Notes: a model not told the origin generated them from the sequence alone. Positions 1-5,407 are shown, numbered from the stretch's first letter. The stretch is 9,472 nt of DNA from QNFN01 sp964195335 (GCA_964195335.1 CAXMPC010000062.1:1-9472); one strand, 5' to 3'. Numbers and translations: made by a program.

Positions 1-112
1 CTGGCCCGTCCGACCTCAGCACCGGTACCACCAATAGTGCGGCGTGGGCGAGCAGCGCTACGCCGAGCCACAAGGCGAGGCCGTTGCCGAGGCGGATGGG
101 CGGCGTTGTCAC
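1..112 (-). CDS. TonB-like energy transducer, N-terminal fragment (runs off left edge)
   Basis: Partial gene; only 37 codons are visible. It starts at a GTG (110-112) whose last two bases are the first two of the receptor's TGA stop (109-111), a GTGA overlap typical of translational coupling. The peptide starts MTTPPIRLGNGLALWLG and continues as one hydrophobic segment (about residues 12-31, LALWLGVALLAHAALLVVPV), then a charged RSDGP. A short cytoplasmic N-terminus, a single membrane helix with a histidine in it (LLAHAALL) and a following proline/charged stretch are what TonB-family proteins show at this end; E. coli TonB also has a functional membrane His. TonB transmits proton-motive force to outer-membrane receptors, which fits the upstream receptor gene. 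The diagnostic C-terminal domain lies outside the window, so another single-pass inner-membrane protein remains possible. Confidence 0.6.
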   Translation of the reverse strand, partial: MTTPPIRLGNGLALWLGVALLAHAALLVVPVLRSDGP

Positions 113-2109
113 GGCAGCTGGTACCCCAGGGTCAGGAACAGGCGTCGTTCGGGCGCCGGGTAGAAGGTGTCGCCTCCGAAGGCGCTGGTGGTGCCATAGT
201 CATTGTAGAGCTCGTTGCCGAGGTTGTTGACGCGCAGCTCGGCCGAGAAGGGCCCGCGCAGGTAGCGCAGGTTGACGTTCAGCAGCAGCACCTCGTCGAG
301 CCGGGGTCGGCTGTTGGTGAAATCACCGTCGAGCCGGCGCTTGCCGACGTAGACCGCTTCGGTGAACAGCGACCAGGCCGGGTCGGGATGCAGGTCGATG
401 CCGATCCGCGTGGTCTGGGGCGCCACCATGGGGATCTCGTTGCCGCGGTAGGGCCCGCCGGTGAAGGTGGCATCGGTGTAGCTGAACTGCCCGGTGAAGG
501 TGACCTCGTTGCCGGCCGGCATCGCGCCCTCGATGGTGAAACCGTCACGGCGGGTGTCATCGAAGTTGACGTTGGCGCCGCTGTTGAATCCGAACGGGTC
601 CGGGGCCGACGGGTCGAAGCCGAGCTCATCCTCGAGGTCGAGGCGGTAGAGCAGCAGCTTGGCGTGGGTGCCGTGGCGTGACCACTCGGCACCGCCCTCC
701 CATGACGCGCCGGTCTGGGTGTCGAGCGGGCGCGAACCGAGGGCGCGGTAGGCGTTCTCGTCGACCTTGGCGAAGCGGAACGGGGTGTCGACGCGGGCGA
801 ACAGGCGCACCTCCGGAGTCGCCTGGTAGGCGAGGCCGGCCTCGAAGGCGGTGGTGTCGTCGGTGACGTCGAAGCGCTGGGTGGTTGCGAATCCGAGGAA
901 CTCGTTGAACTCGTCGAAGCTGTTGTCGACCTCGGCATAGCGGGCGCCGAAGGTACCGGTCAGACGCTCACCGAAGGGGACGACGGTCTGGCCGTAGACG
1001 GCCCACATCTCTTGTTCGGCGTTCTGCAGGAAGGTCGACATCATGCTGCGGCTGTCGAGCTGGTAGTCGACACCATCCCAATCGATGCCGGCGGTGACCA
1101 GGGCATCGCCGGAGCCCATCGGCACGGTGCCGACCAGTCGGGGCGTGAACGTGAGGTGGTCGCGGCGCTGGGACAGGGTGTTGAGCAGGCCGAAGAACTC
1201 CAGCAGGCCGTCGACGGCCTCGTCACGGTTGCCGAGCTCCGCCTCGAGTTGCCAGTTGTCGCTCAACCGCTGGCTGCCGCCGACGCGGGCGACGACGGTC
1301 TCGCTGTCGCTGCGATCGGTGTCGTTCTTGGATTGGCGCCGGTCCTGCGCGACCTGGGCGGCGGTCAGGTCGCCGGGCAACTGGAGCGACTCGTCGCTGT
1401 AGCGCAGTTCGGCGAAAAGACGGCCGGCGTCGTGCTCGTAATCGGTCAGCAAGGCGGCCCGGTGGGTGTCGATCTGGTTGTGGTCACGGTAGTTGTCGGA
1501 TGAGTGGATCCGGGCCGAGAGCTTAATCCCGACACCCGAATCGAAGCGCTCGCTGACCAGGGCGCGCACCGTTCGCGTAGCGTAGGAGCCGACGGTGCCC
1601 TGTACCTCGCCGTGACTGGCGCTGGCGCTGCGGGTGATGATGTTGATGACGCCACCGACCGCCTGGTCACCGTAGAGGGCGCCGGCGCTGCCCTGGATGA
1701 TCTCGATGCGCTCGACATCGCCGAGATCGATACTGGAGAAGTCCGGGCCGGCGATGTCGGTGTTGTTCAGTCGCCGACCGTCGACCAGCACCAGCGTGTT
1801 GTCTCCGCCGGTGACGCCGAAGCCGCGCAGGCCGACGGTAACGCGGCTGCCATCGCCGTAGAGGTCGGAGAGCTGGATGGCGCCCTGACCGCGTAGCACC
1901 TCGGCGATCTGGGTGGCGCCGCTGGCGACGATGGCCTCACGGGTGATGACCGATACGCTGGCCGGGGTGGTCACCGTGCTCTGGGCCGAGCGGGTGGCGG
2001 TGACGATCACCGGTGGAACCGTCGCAGGCTCGTCGGCGGCATGAAGAGGCAAGGCAGAAAGGGACGCCATCGCGGCAAGGGCCGCGACGCCTAAGCGGGC
2101 AGATGACAT
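109..2109 (-). CDS. btuB: TonB-dependent outer-membrane receptor, BtuB-like (vitamin B12 uptake)
   Basis: Encodes a 666-residue TonB-dependent receptor, probably importing cobalamin or another corrinoid across the outer membrane. The ATG at 2109 is chosen because an AGGAGA Shine-Dalgarno lies 6 bases upstream and a signal peptide begins there (residues 1-24, ending LPLHA); upstream extension would place leader sequence in the protein. A TonB box (about 34-40, VIVTATR) is followed by a plug domain with typical phrases such as SVITREAI, LRGFGV, VLVDGRRLN, DVERIEIIQGSAGALYGDQA and GGVINIITR (to about residue 150). The rest is a beta-barrel ending in NNLGNELYNDYG and a final strand FLTLGYQLP. Length is in the range for BtuB (about 600-700). 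The substrate call rests mainly on the cobalamin riboswitch in its leader, since plug similarity alone would not separate it from other receptors. Its stop overlaps the start of a TonB-like gene. Oddity: the last residue is Pro, not the usual terminal aromatic. Confidence 0.88.
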   Translation of the reverse strand: MSSARLGVAALAAMASLSALPLHAADEPATVPPVIVTATRSAQSTVTTPASVSVITREAIVASGATQIAEVLRGQGAIQLSDLYGDGSRVTVGLRGFGVTGGDNTLVLVDGRRLNNTDIAGPDFSSIDLGDVERIEIIQGSAGALYGDQAVGGVINIITRSASASHGEVQGTVGSYATRTVRALVSERFDSGVGIKLSARIHSSDNYRDHNQIDTHRAALLTDYEHDAGRLFAELRYSDESLQLPGDLTAAQVAQDRRQSKNDTDRSDSETVVARVGGSQRLSDNWQLEAELGNRDEAVDGLLEFFGLLNTLSQRRDHLTFTPRLVGTVPMGSGDALVTAGIDWDGVDYQLDSRSMMSTFLQNAEQEMWAVYGQTVVPFGERLTGTFGARYAEVDNSFDEFNEFLGFATTQRFDVTDDTTAFEAGLAYQATPEVRLFARVDTPFRFAKVDENAYRALGSRPLDTQTGASWEGGAEWSRHGTHAKLLLYRLDLEDELGFDPSAPDPFGFNSGANVNFDDTRRDGFTIEGAMPAGNEVTFTGQFSYTDATFTGGPYRGNEIPMVAPQTTRIGIDLHPDPAWSLFTEAVYVGKRRLDGDFTNSRPRLDEVLLLNVNLRYLRGPFSAELRVNNLGNELYNDYGTTSAFGGDTFYPAPERRLFLTLGYQLP

Positions 2110-2115
2110 GAATTT

Positions 2116-2180
2116 CTCCTGTCGGTGCGCACACCCGCGCACGTGGTCTTGGGCCAGACGTGCGGAGGAGGGGACAGGAG
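2116..2180 (-). promoter_or_regulatory. SD-sequestering leader structure of the btuB mRNA (expression platform)
   Basis: On the transcript, CTCCTGTC (2180-2173) is the exact complement of GACAGGAG (2123-2116), which contains the btuB Shine-Dalgarno. The intervening 49 bases hold a nested hairpin closed by CGCACGT/ACGTGCG (2164-2138) and a small GGTG/CACC hairpin (2135-2124). The result would be a branched fold that hides the ribosome-binding site. No U-tract terminator is visible between the riboswitch and the gene, so translational control is the simplest reading. Folding is inferred by eye, not computed. Confidence 0.55.
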
Positions 2181-2224
2181 GGTAACGGCCTGCCGACACC
2201 ACCCGCCGCGGCATCCGGATACGT

Positions 2225-2412
2225 GCCTCAGGCCGGTCTCCGGACTCGCGAGCGGGCTAAGAACCCTTGATCGGCGCCTTCCCGTGCTGTGCACAGTGGC
2301 TCGTGCCGACGTTGACTCGCTTACCGTTGCGGGGGCAGTGCCGGGATTGCCCGAAGGGCTCACCGGCTTCCCGTTTCATCCCCGGGAAGCAATTCCCGGG
2401 AACACCTTAGGC
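2225..2412 (-). promoter_or_regulatory. Cobalamin riboswitch (AdoCbl-type aptamer)
   Basis: The transcript carries the hallmark aptamer blocks in order: CGGGAAGCCGGTGA, then GCACTGCCCCCGCAACGG (2341-2324) followed by TAAGCGAG, then GCCACTGTGC...CGGGAAGG around 2300-2280, then the B12 box GAGTCCGGAGACCGGCC (2247-2231). The outer stem P1 can be drawn as GCCTAAGG (2412-2405) with CCTGAGGC (2232-2225), with one mismatch. A hairpin CCCGGGAA-TTGC-TTCCCGGG (2400-2381) lies in the 5' arm. Cobalamin riboswitches normally repress downstream uptake or synthesis genes when coenzyme B12 is abundant, so the receptor and the coupled TonB-like gene should be on when B12 is scarce. Confidence 0.95.
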
Positions 2413-2419
2413 GGGTGGG

Positions 2420-2448
2420 ACTTTAAGACGACGTCACGGGGGCGTCAA
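2420..2448 (-). promoter_or_regulatory. Sigma70-like promoter for the btuB riboswitch transcript
   Basis: A -35 TTGACG (2448-2443) and a -10 TAAAGT (2425-2420) are separated by 17 bases. Transcription would start at about 2413, the first base of the riboswitch P1 stem. The positional match to the aptamer start is the main support. Confidence 0.65.
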
Positions 2449-2526
2449 GCGGATCAGGGACAGGTCAGACGCGGTGTACCGTCCCTGCAGGCCGCCGCAC
2501 GATGCGCTCCTGAGTCTGAACCGGCC

Positions 2527-2934
2527 TCAGTCGACGTGATGGACGTGTCCGATGTAGCGCTGGTCACTGCCGACCATGTGATCGAGCAGCCATTCCCGGA
2601 TCAGGCGCATGGTGTCGCGAGTCAGGTTCAACTCGCCGTCGTGCAGGCGATCGCTCCAGTCCACGATTTGCTCGAGCAGTCTGGCGTGCTCACGACGATG
2701 GCGTTCGAGATCGGGGTAGTCGTTCGCCTCGAGCAGGTTTTCCTCGAAGCGGAAGTGGTGCCGGGTGGCGTCGACCAGGCTGTCCAAGGCGACGCCCCGT
2801 TCCTTCTGCGGACCGTCAGTGGCGACGGCGCGCTCGAGGTCGTTGTAGCACTCGATCATCTCGCGGTGCTGATCATCGACCCGGCCGATACCGGTGCGGA
2901 AATTTTCTCGCAGGGTCAGGTAATCCATGGTCAC
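2527..2934 (-). CDS. Bacteriohemerythrin-like protein
   Basis: A 135-residue single-domain hemerythrin, a four-helix bundle with a non-heme di-iron centre that binds O2 reversibly. All seven expected iron ligands are visible with canonical spacing: H23 (DDQH), H60 and E64 (HHFRFE), H79 and H83 (HRREH), H119 and D124 (HMVGSD). It is predicted to be cytosolic, with no signal peptide and no fused signalling domain. The likely role is O2 storage, delivery or sensing, or protection from oxygen or nitric oxide; the sequence does not decide which. Start: GTG at 2934 sits 9 bases after AAGGA, while the ATG two codons later (2928) would be 15 bases away, so GTG is preferred. Oddities: the N-terminal Trp usual in the family is absent (LRENFRTGIGRVDDQH), and the tail is histidine-rich (YIGHVHHVD). 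It is divergent from the FHA gene; the next minus-strand unit, btuB, has its own promoter. Confidence 0.9.
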   Translation of the reverse strand: MTMDYLTLRENFRTGIGRVDDQHREMIECYNDLERAVATDGPQKERGVALDSLVDATRHHFRFEENLLEANDYPDLERHRREHARLLEQIVDWSDRLHDGELNLTRDTMRLIREWLLDHMVGSDQRYIGHVHHVD

Positions 2935-3048
2935 GGTTCAGGATCCTTACTTCAAGGTCCGGGCGGGGCAGGGTGTGGGTGCCCTGAGCGACATCATAGC
3001 AAGTCGCCGTGGACGGTACGGTGAGAGGTCATACAGGTCGGTTGCAGG

Positions 3049-3056
3049 ATTATACT
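3049..3056. promoter_or_regulatory. Overlapping divergent -10 elements (hemerythrin / FHA genes)
   Basis: The 8-base core ATTATACT reads as a perfect TATAAT on the minus strand (3054-3049) and as TATACT on the plus strand (3051-3056). The minus reading faces the hemerythrin gene (leader about 108 bases) and the plus reading faces the FHA gene (leader about 85 bases). The -35 match is weak on both sides; a partial CTGAAC lies 16 bases upstream of the minus -10. This is the only strongly AT-rich spot in the 213-base divergent gap (2935-3147), where I see nothing else. Confidence 0.45.
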
Positions 3057-3147
3057 TCCCGCGATCCCTCGTTCAGGCCGGATCGTCGGCTGTTGGCGGG
3101 GGCACCGTGACCGACGTCAGAGCGGCCGGTTTGCACAGGGGTAGAAC

Positions 3148-3789
3148 ATGGAACTGGTGGTCATCGTCGACGGTGAGACCGTCCGGCGGCAGCGTCTGGA
3201 ACAGGAGGCGGCCGTAACGCTCGGCCGTGGCCCGGACAACAGCATCACTCTCGATGACGACCTGGTCAGTCGCCGTCATGCGCGGATCGATTGCCGGGAC
3301 GGCTGGCGCATCGAGGATCTCGACAGTCGCAACGGCACCCGGGTCAACGGCCAGCCCGTGACCACCTCCAGGCTGCGGGAAGGCGACCTGGTGGTGATCG
3401 GCCGCACACGGTTCAAGCTCATCGGCGATGTCGGCCACGAGGAAACGGGACCGTTGCCACCTGAGGTTGTGGTAACCCCAGATGGCAATCCGGAGGCTCT
3501 TGAACCGCCTGTATCGCAAGCCGCGTCGGAGCCCTGTATCGAGGCTGTCGACGGACCGGCGGCTGGCCGAATCTACCCGCTCGACAAGCCTTACGTCGCT
3601 CTCGGCGAGGCCGGGGCCGAACTTGCCGTGGTGACCCGGGAGGGAACCGGCCACGCGGTACGTGGCATCAGCGGTCTCGGCGACAGGTTGGCGCTGAACG
3701 GTGTGCCTCTTGAGGAAAACGCGCGTCCGCTGACCGACGGCGACCGCATCCAGGTCGGGGAGCAGGCGCTGGTCTACCGGGCGAGGTGA
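3148..3789 (+). CDS. FHA-domain protein with degenerate second FHA-like half
   Basis: A 213-residue soluble protein. Residues about 1-92 form a forkhead-associated domain, which binds phosphothreonine peptides. The signature residues are present: G26-R27 (TLGRGPDNSI), S41 and H44 (SRRHARI), N62-G63 (SRNGTRVNG) and the closing strand DLVVIGRTRFKLIG. A Pro/Glu-rich linker (about 95-127) leads to a second beta-rich half (about 130-213). This half echoes the pattern (VALGEAG, LALNGVPL, LTDGDRIQVGEQALVYR) but lacks the Gly-Arg and Ser-x-x-His residues, so it probably does not bind phosphopeptide. An AGGGG ribosome-binding site precedes the ATG by 7 bases. FHA proteins work with Ser/Thr kinases, type VI secretion or signalling adaptors; no such partner is in the window, so the pathway is unknown. 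Confidence 0.88.
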   Translation: MELVVIVDGETVRRQRLEQEAAVTLGRGPDNSITLDDDLVSRRHARIDCRDGWRIEDLDSRNGTRVNGQPVTTSRLREGDLVVIGRTRFKLIGDVGHEETGPLPPEVVVTPDGNPEALEPPVSQAASEPCIEAVDGPAAGRIYPLDKPYVALGEAGAELAVVTREGTGHAVRGISGLGDRLALNGVPLEENARPLTDGDRIQVGEQALVYRAR

Positions 3790-3807
3790 CGCCTGGGCCA
3801 GGTCTTT

Positions 3808-3825
3808 GTCGGGCTGAAGCCCGAC
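3808..3825 (-). repeat. REP-like palindrome, copy 1 (inverted orientation)
   Basis: GTCGGGCTGAAGCCCGAC has 8-bp perfect arms. Read on the minus strand it becomes GTCGGGCTTCAGCCCGAC, preceded by TGTGG, matching the orientation of copies 2 and 3. It lies just past the FHA stop codon and could also act as a transcript-end hairpin. Confidence 0.7.
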
Positions 3826-3858
3826 CCACAAAGAGAGAAGCCCGGTCACGTTATGCGG

Positions 3859-3876
3859 GTCGGACCTCAGTCCGGC
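3859..3876 (+). repeat. REP-like palindrome, copy 2
   Basis: GTCGGAC-CTCA-GTCCGGC has 7-bp arms with one G-U type mismatch and a CTCA loop. Its right arm plus flank GTCCGGCATC (3870-3879) is repeated in inverse as GATGCCGGAC (3909-3918), a second, larger 10-bp inverted repeat with a 29-base loop. Confidence 0.65.
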
Positions 3877-3918
3877 ATCAACGGGAATGTGCCTGGCTTC
3901 GTCTGCCCGATGCCGGAC
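3870..3918. repeat. Inverted repeat, 10-bp perfect arms
   Basis: GTCCGGCATC at 3870-3879 and GATGCCGGAC at 3909-3918 are exact reverse complements. The left arm is shared with REP-like copy 2, so the region could switch between two hairpins, or the right arm may be a decayed half of another repeat copy. Confidence 0.6.
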
Positions 3919-3944
3919 CAGGTTGGGGGCCACGATGGTTTTTT

Positions 3945-3967
3945 GTAGGTCGGACTTCAGTCCGACA
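3945..3967 (+). repeat. REP-like palindrome, copy 3
   Basis: GTAG is followed by GTCGGACTTCAGTCCGAC (3949-3966) with 7-bp perfect arms and a TTCA loop. The GTAG-GTCGGRCTTCAGYCCGAC form is recognisable as a REP-type intergenic palindrome seen in several gammaproteobacteria; in such genomes these are often mobilised by RAYT transposases. No RAYT gene is in this window. Apart from these repeats and the rpsT terminator, I find no gene in 3790-4070. Confidence 0.7.
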
Positions 3968-4024
3968 TGCCCCACACGCGGCAATAGGAGAGCCTAATCC
4001 GGGTTTCCTTGGGGCCCAGAAACG

Positions 4025-4049
4025 AAAAAAGCCGGCTGTCGCCGGCTTT
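4025..4049 (-). terminator. Rho-independent terminator of rpsT
   Basis: On the minus strand, AAAGCCGGC-GACA-GCCGGCTTT (4049-4028) forms a 9-bp stem and runs into a T6 tract (4030-4025). It lies about 20 bases beyond the rpsT stop. Because the stem flanks are A/T on both sides, it might weakly stop plus-strand readthrough from the FHA gene as well. Confidence 0.85.
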
Positions 4050-4070
4050 CTCGGGTGACCGTTGGAGCGG

Positions 4071-4337
4071 TCAGGCCTGGATGGCGCGGATCCTGGCGTT
4101 CAGGCGCGCCTTGTGCCGGGCGGCCTTGTTCTTGTGGATAAGGCCCTTGCCGGCCATCCGGTCGATGATCGGGCCCGCGGTCTTGTAGGCTTCGGTTGCC
4201 GCGCCAGAATCACCGGTGGCGAGCGCTCCCTCTACCCGCTTGAGGTAGGTGCGCAGCATCGACCGCTGGCTGGCGTTGAGCTGGCGGTGTTTCTCCGCCT
4301 GGCGGGCGCGCTTGCGGGCTTGTGCGGAATTGGCCAC
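4071..4337 (-). CDS. rpsT: 30S ribosomal protein S20
   Basis: An 88-residue S20, which binds 16S rRNA early in 30S assembly; E. coli S20 is 87 residues. The protein starts MANSAQARKRARQAEKHRQ, the family N-terminus, and has the basic helical pattern throughout (SQRSMLRTYLKRVE, AYKTAGPIIDRMAGKGLIHKN, ARHKARLNARIRAI). The start is a GTG at 4337 with AGGAGT 7 bases upstream. The ATG 36 bases farther upstream would add a non-family segment that includes the promoter-proximal leader. It is monocistronic: own promoter at 4374-4402, terminator at 4025-4049, divergent from rpsF. E. coli rpsT also uses a non-AUG start (UUG), tied to its autoregulation, so the GTG may have a similar purpose; that is inference. 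Confidence 0.96.
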   Translation of the reverse strand: MANSAQARKRARQAEKHRQLNASQRSMLRTYLKRVEGALATGDSGAATEAYKTAGPIIDRMAGKGLIHKNKAARHKARLNARIRAIQA

Positions 4338-4373
4338 GTTTGTGACTCCTGCCGAATCTGAATGAAGCCGCAC

Positions 4374-4402
4374 ATGATCCGGGTTTGCCCATACCCTGTC
4401 AA
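4374..4402 (-). promoter_or_regulatory. Candidate rpsT promoter
   Basis: A perfect -35 TTGACA (4402-4397) is followed after 17 bases by GATCAT (4379-4374), a partial -10 that keeps A2, A5 and T6. The predicted leader is about 30 bases. It is back-to-back with the rpsF promoter, about 22 bases away. Confidence 0.5.
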
Positions 4403-4423
4403 CGGTTCGGTCCGTTAAGATCG

Positions 4424-4452
4424 TTGCGCGCGGCCGGTCGAGTCCCTACAAT
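4424..4452 (+). promoter_or_regulatory. Sigma70-like promoter of the rpsF operon
   Basis: A -35 TTGCGC (4424-4429) and a -10 TACAAT (4447-4452) with 17-base spacing. Transcription would start near 4459, giving a leader of about 66 bases containing the hairpins described below. Confidence 0.7.
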
Positions 4453-4460
4453 GCGCGTTT

Positions 4461-4503
4461 CCCCGCAAGGGGACTCCTTGTCTCACCGCGTGGTGCGGGG
4501 GAC
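4461..4503 (+). promoter_or_regulatory. Structured rpsF leader, candidate S6:S18 autoregulatory site
   Basis: Two hairpins fit: CCCC-GCAA-GGGG (4461-4472, GNRA loop) and GTCT-CACC-GCGT-GGTG with CGGG bulged before GGAC (4480-4503). In many bacteria the S6:S18 complex binds a bulged hairpin in the leader of its own operon and represses it. Position and general shape agree, but I cannot confirm the consensus from memory, so the assignment is tentative. TAAGGAG (4514-4520) is the rpsF ribosome-binding site just downstream. Confidence 0.4.
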
Positions 4504-4524
4504 TGTCAATCCGTAAGGAGCATC

Positions 4525-5106
4525 ATGAGACATTACGAGATCGTATTCCTGGTCCACCCGGACCAGAGCGAGCAGGTGCCCGCGATGGTCGAGCGTTACC
4601 GCGCCGGCATCGAAGGCAAGGATGGCACCATTCACCGCTTCGAGGACTGGGGCCGGCGCCAGTTGGCCTACCCGATCCAGAAGGCGCACAAGGCGCACTA
4701 CATCCTGATGAACGTCGAGTGCAGCCAGGAGGCTCTCGACGACCTCCTCACCACCTTCCGATTCAACGACGCCGTGCTGCGCAACATGGTAATCAGGCGT
4801 GACGAGGCCGTCACCGAGCCGTCGGTCCTCGCCAAGAGCAATGACAGCCGTGACGAGCGCAAGGGCCGTGATCGCCGCGACGAGCGTGACAGTGACGACG
4901 CCAAGGGTGACGGCGAGGCCAAGACCACCGCTGATGCTGGCGAGAGCCAGGCCGTGGAAGGTGAGGCCGCAGCGACTGATGCGACCGCCAGCGAAGCTGC
5001 AGAAGTCCCGGCCATTGAGAGCGAGCCAGCCAAGGGCGAGGCCGCCGAGGCCCCTGCCGCCGAGGGCAGCGACACCAAAGCGAAAGACGAGGCCCCCGCC
5101 GGCTGA
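4525..5106 (+). CDS. rpsF: 30S ribosomal protein S6 with long acidic/Ala-rich C-terminal tail
   Basis: A 193-residue S6, which pairs with S18 on the platform of the 30S subunit. The core (residues about 1-104) is typical: MRHYEIVFLVHPDQSEQVP, then HRFEDWGRRQLAYPIQKAHKAHYI, and FNDAVLRNMVIRRDEAV. From about residue 105 the protein continues for some 88 residues of low-complexity sequence, first strongly charged (SRDERKGRDRRDERDSDD), then Ala/Glu-rich (EGEAAATDATASEAAEV, AEAPAAEGSDTKAKDEAPAG). S6 is usually about 95-135 residues, so this tail is long. Such tails are expected to be disordered; in E. coli the S6 C-terminus is the target of RimK poly-glutamylation. The start has TAAGGAG 4 bases upstream. 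First gene of the operon; rpsR follows after 36 bases. Confidence 0.97.
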   Translation: MRHYEIVFLVHPDQSEQVPAMVERYRAGIEGKDGTIHRFEDWGRRQLAYPIQKAHKAHYILMNVECSQEALDDLLTTFRFNDAVLRNMVIRRDEAVTEPSVLAKSNDSRDERKGRDRRDERDSDDAKGDGEAKTTADAGESQAVEGEAAATDATASEAAEVPAIESEPAKGEAAEAPAAEGSDTKAKDEAPAG

Positions 5107-5142
5107 CGCCGCGGCCCGTCGCAACCGAACCGGAGAGAGATC

Positions 5143-5370
5143 ATGGCGCGCAATTTCCGCCGCAGAAAGTTCTGCCGTTTTACCGCCGAGGGTGTCAAGG
5201 AGATCGACTACAAGGATCTCGTCACCCTCAAGAACTACGTCACCGAAACGGGCAAGATCGTCCCGAGCCGGATTACCGGCACGAAGGCGAGGTACCAGCG
5301 CCAGCTGTCGACCGCGATCAAGCGGGCGCGCTTCATCGCGCTGCTGCCCTACAGCGACGCCCACGAGTAG
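5143..5370 (+). CDS. rpsR: 30S ribosomal protein S18
   Basis: A 75-residue S18, the same length as in E. coli; it binds 16S rRNA together with S6. Recognisable blocks are MARNFRRRKFCRF, IDYKDLVTLKNYVTETGKI, VPSRITGTKARYQRQLSTAIK and RARFIALLPYSDAH. One cysteine (C11) is present, but there is no CxxC zinc pair. GGAGAGAG lies just upstream of the ATG. It is directly behind rpsF with no priB between them and is followed by a membrane-protein gene. Confidence 0.97.
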   Translation: MARNFRRRKFCRFTAEGVKEIDYKDLVTLKNYVTETGKIVPSRITGTKARYQRQLSTAIKRARFIALLPYSDAHE

Positions 5371-5388
5371 GCGTCTGCGTCGGGTGAT

Positions 5389-5407
5389 TCGGCCGACTTT
5401 CGGCCGA
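5389..5407 (+). repeat. Intercistronic hairpin made of a doubled palindrome
   Basis: TCGGCCGA occurs twice (5389-5396 and 5400-5407) separated by CTT. Each copy is its own reverse complement, so together they form a perfect 8-bp, 3-base-loop hairpin. There is no U-tract. It lies between the rpsR stop and the start of the membrane-protein gene, 14 bases before the preferred ATG, where a Shine-Dalgarno would be expected and none is obvious. Confidence 0.55.

Noticed and set aside
2125..3024. Long plus-strand open frame (299 codons) across the riboswitch and hemerythrin gene
   Set aside because: It lies antisense to a riboswitch, a promoter and a gene with full catalytic ligands; its product has no recognisable domain. 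GC-rich DNA gives such open frames.
3808..3967. CRISPR-like array
   Set aside because: Three short palindromes in mixed orientation with unequal spacing and diverged sequence; no direct repeats with uniform spacers and no cas genes.
3073..3984. Long minus-strand open frame (303 codons) opposite the FHA gene
   Set aside because: It covers the FHA gene and the REP-like repeats, and its translation shows no family features while the plus strand has clear FHA motifs.
3786..4058. Plus-strand open frame between FHA and rpsT
   Set aside because: It is composed of the REP-like palindromes and the rpsT terminator, with no ribosome-binding site.
4483..5364. Minus-strand open frame opposite rpsF and rpsR
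   Set aside because: Antisense to two certain ribosomal protein genes; its hydrophobic Gly/Ala/Leu runs are the mirror of the Ala/Glu-rich S6 tail.
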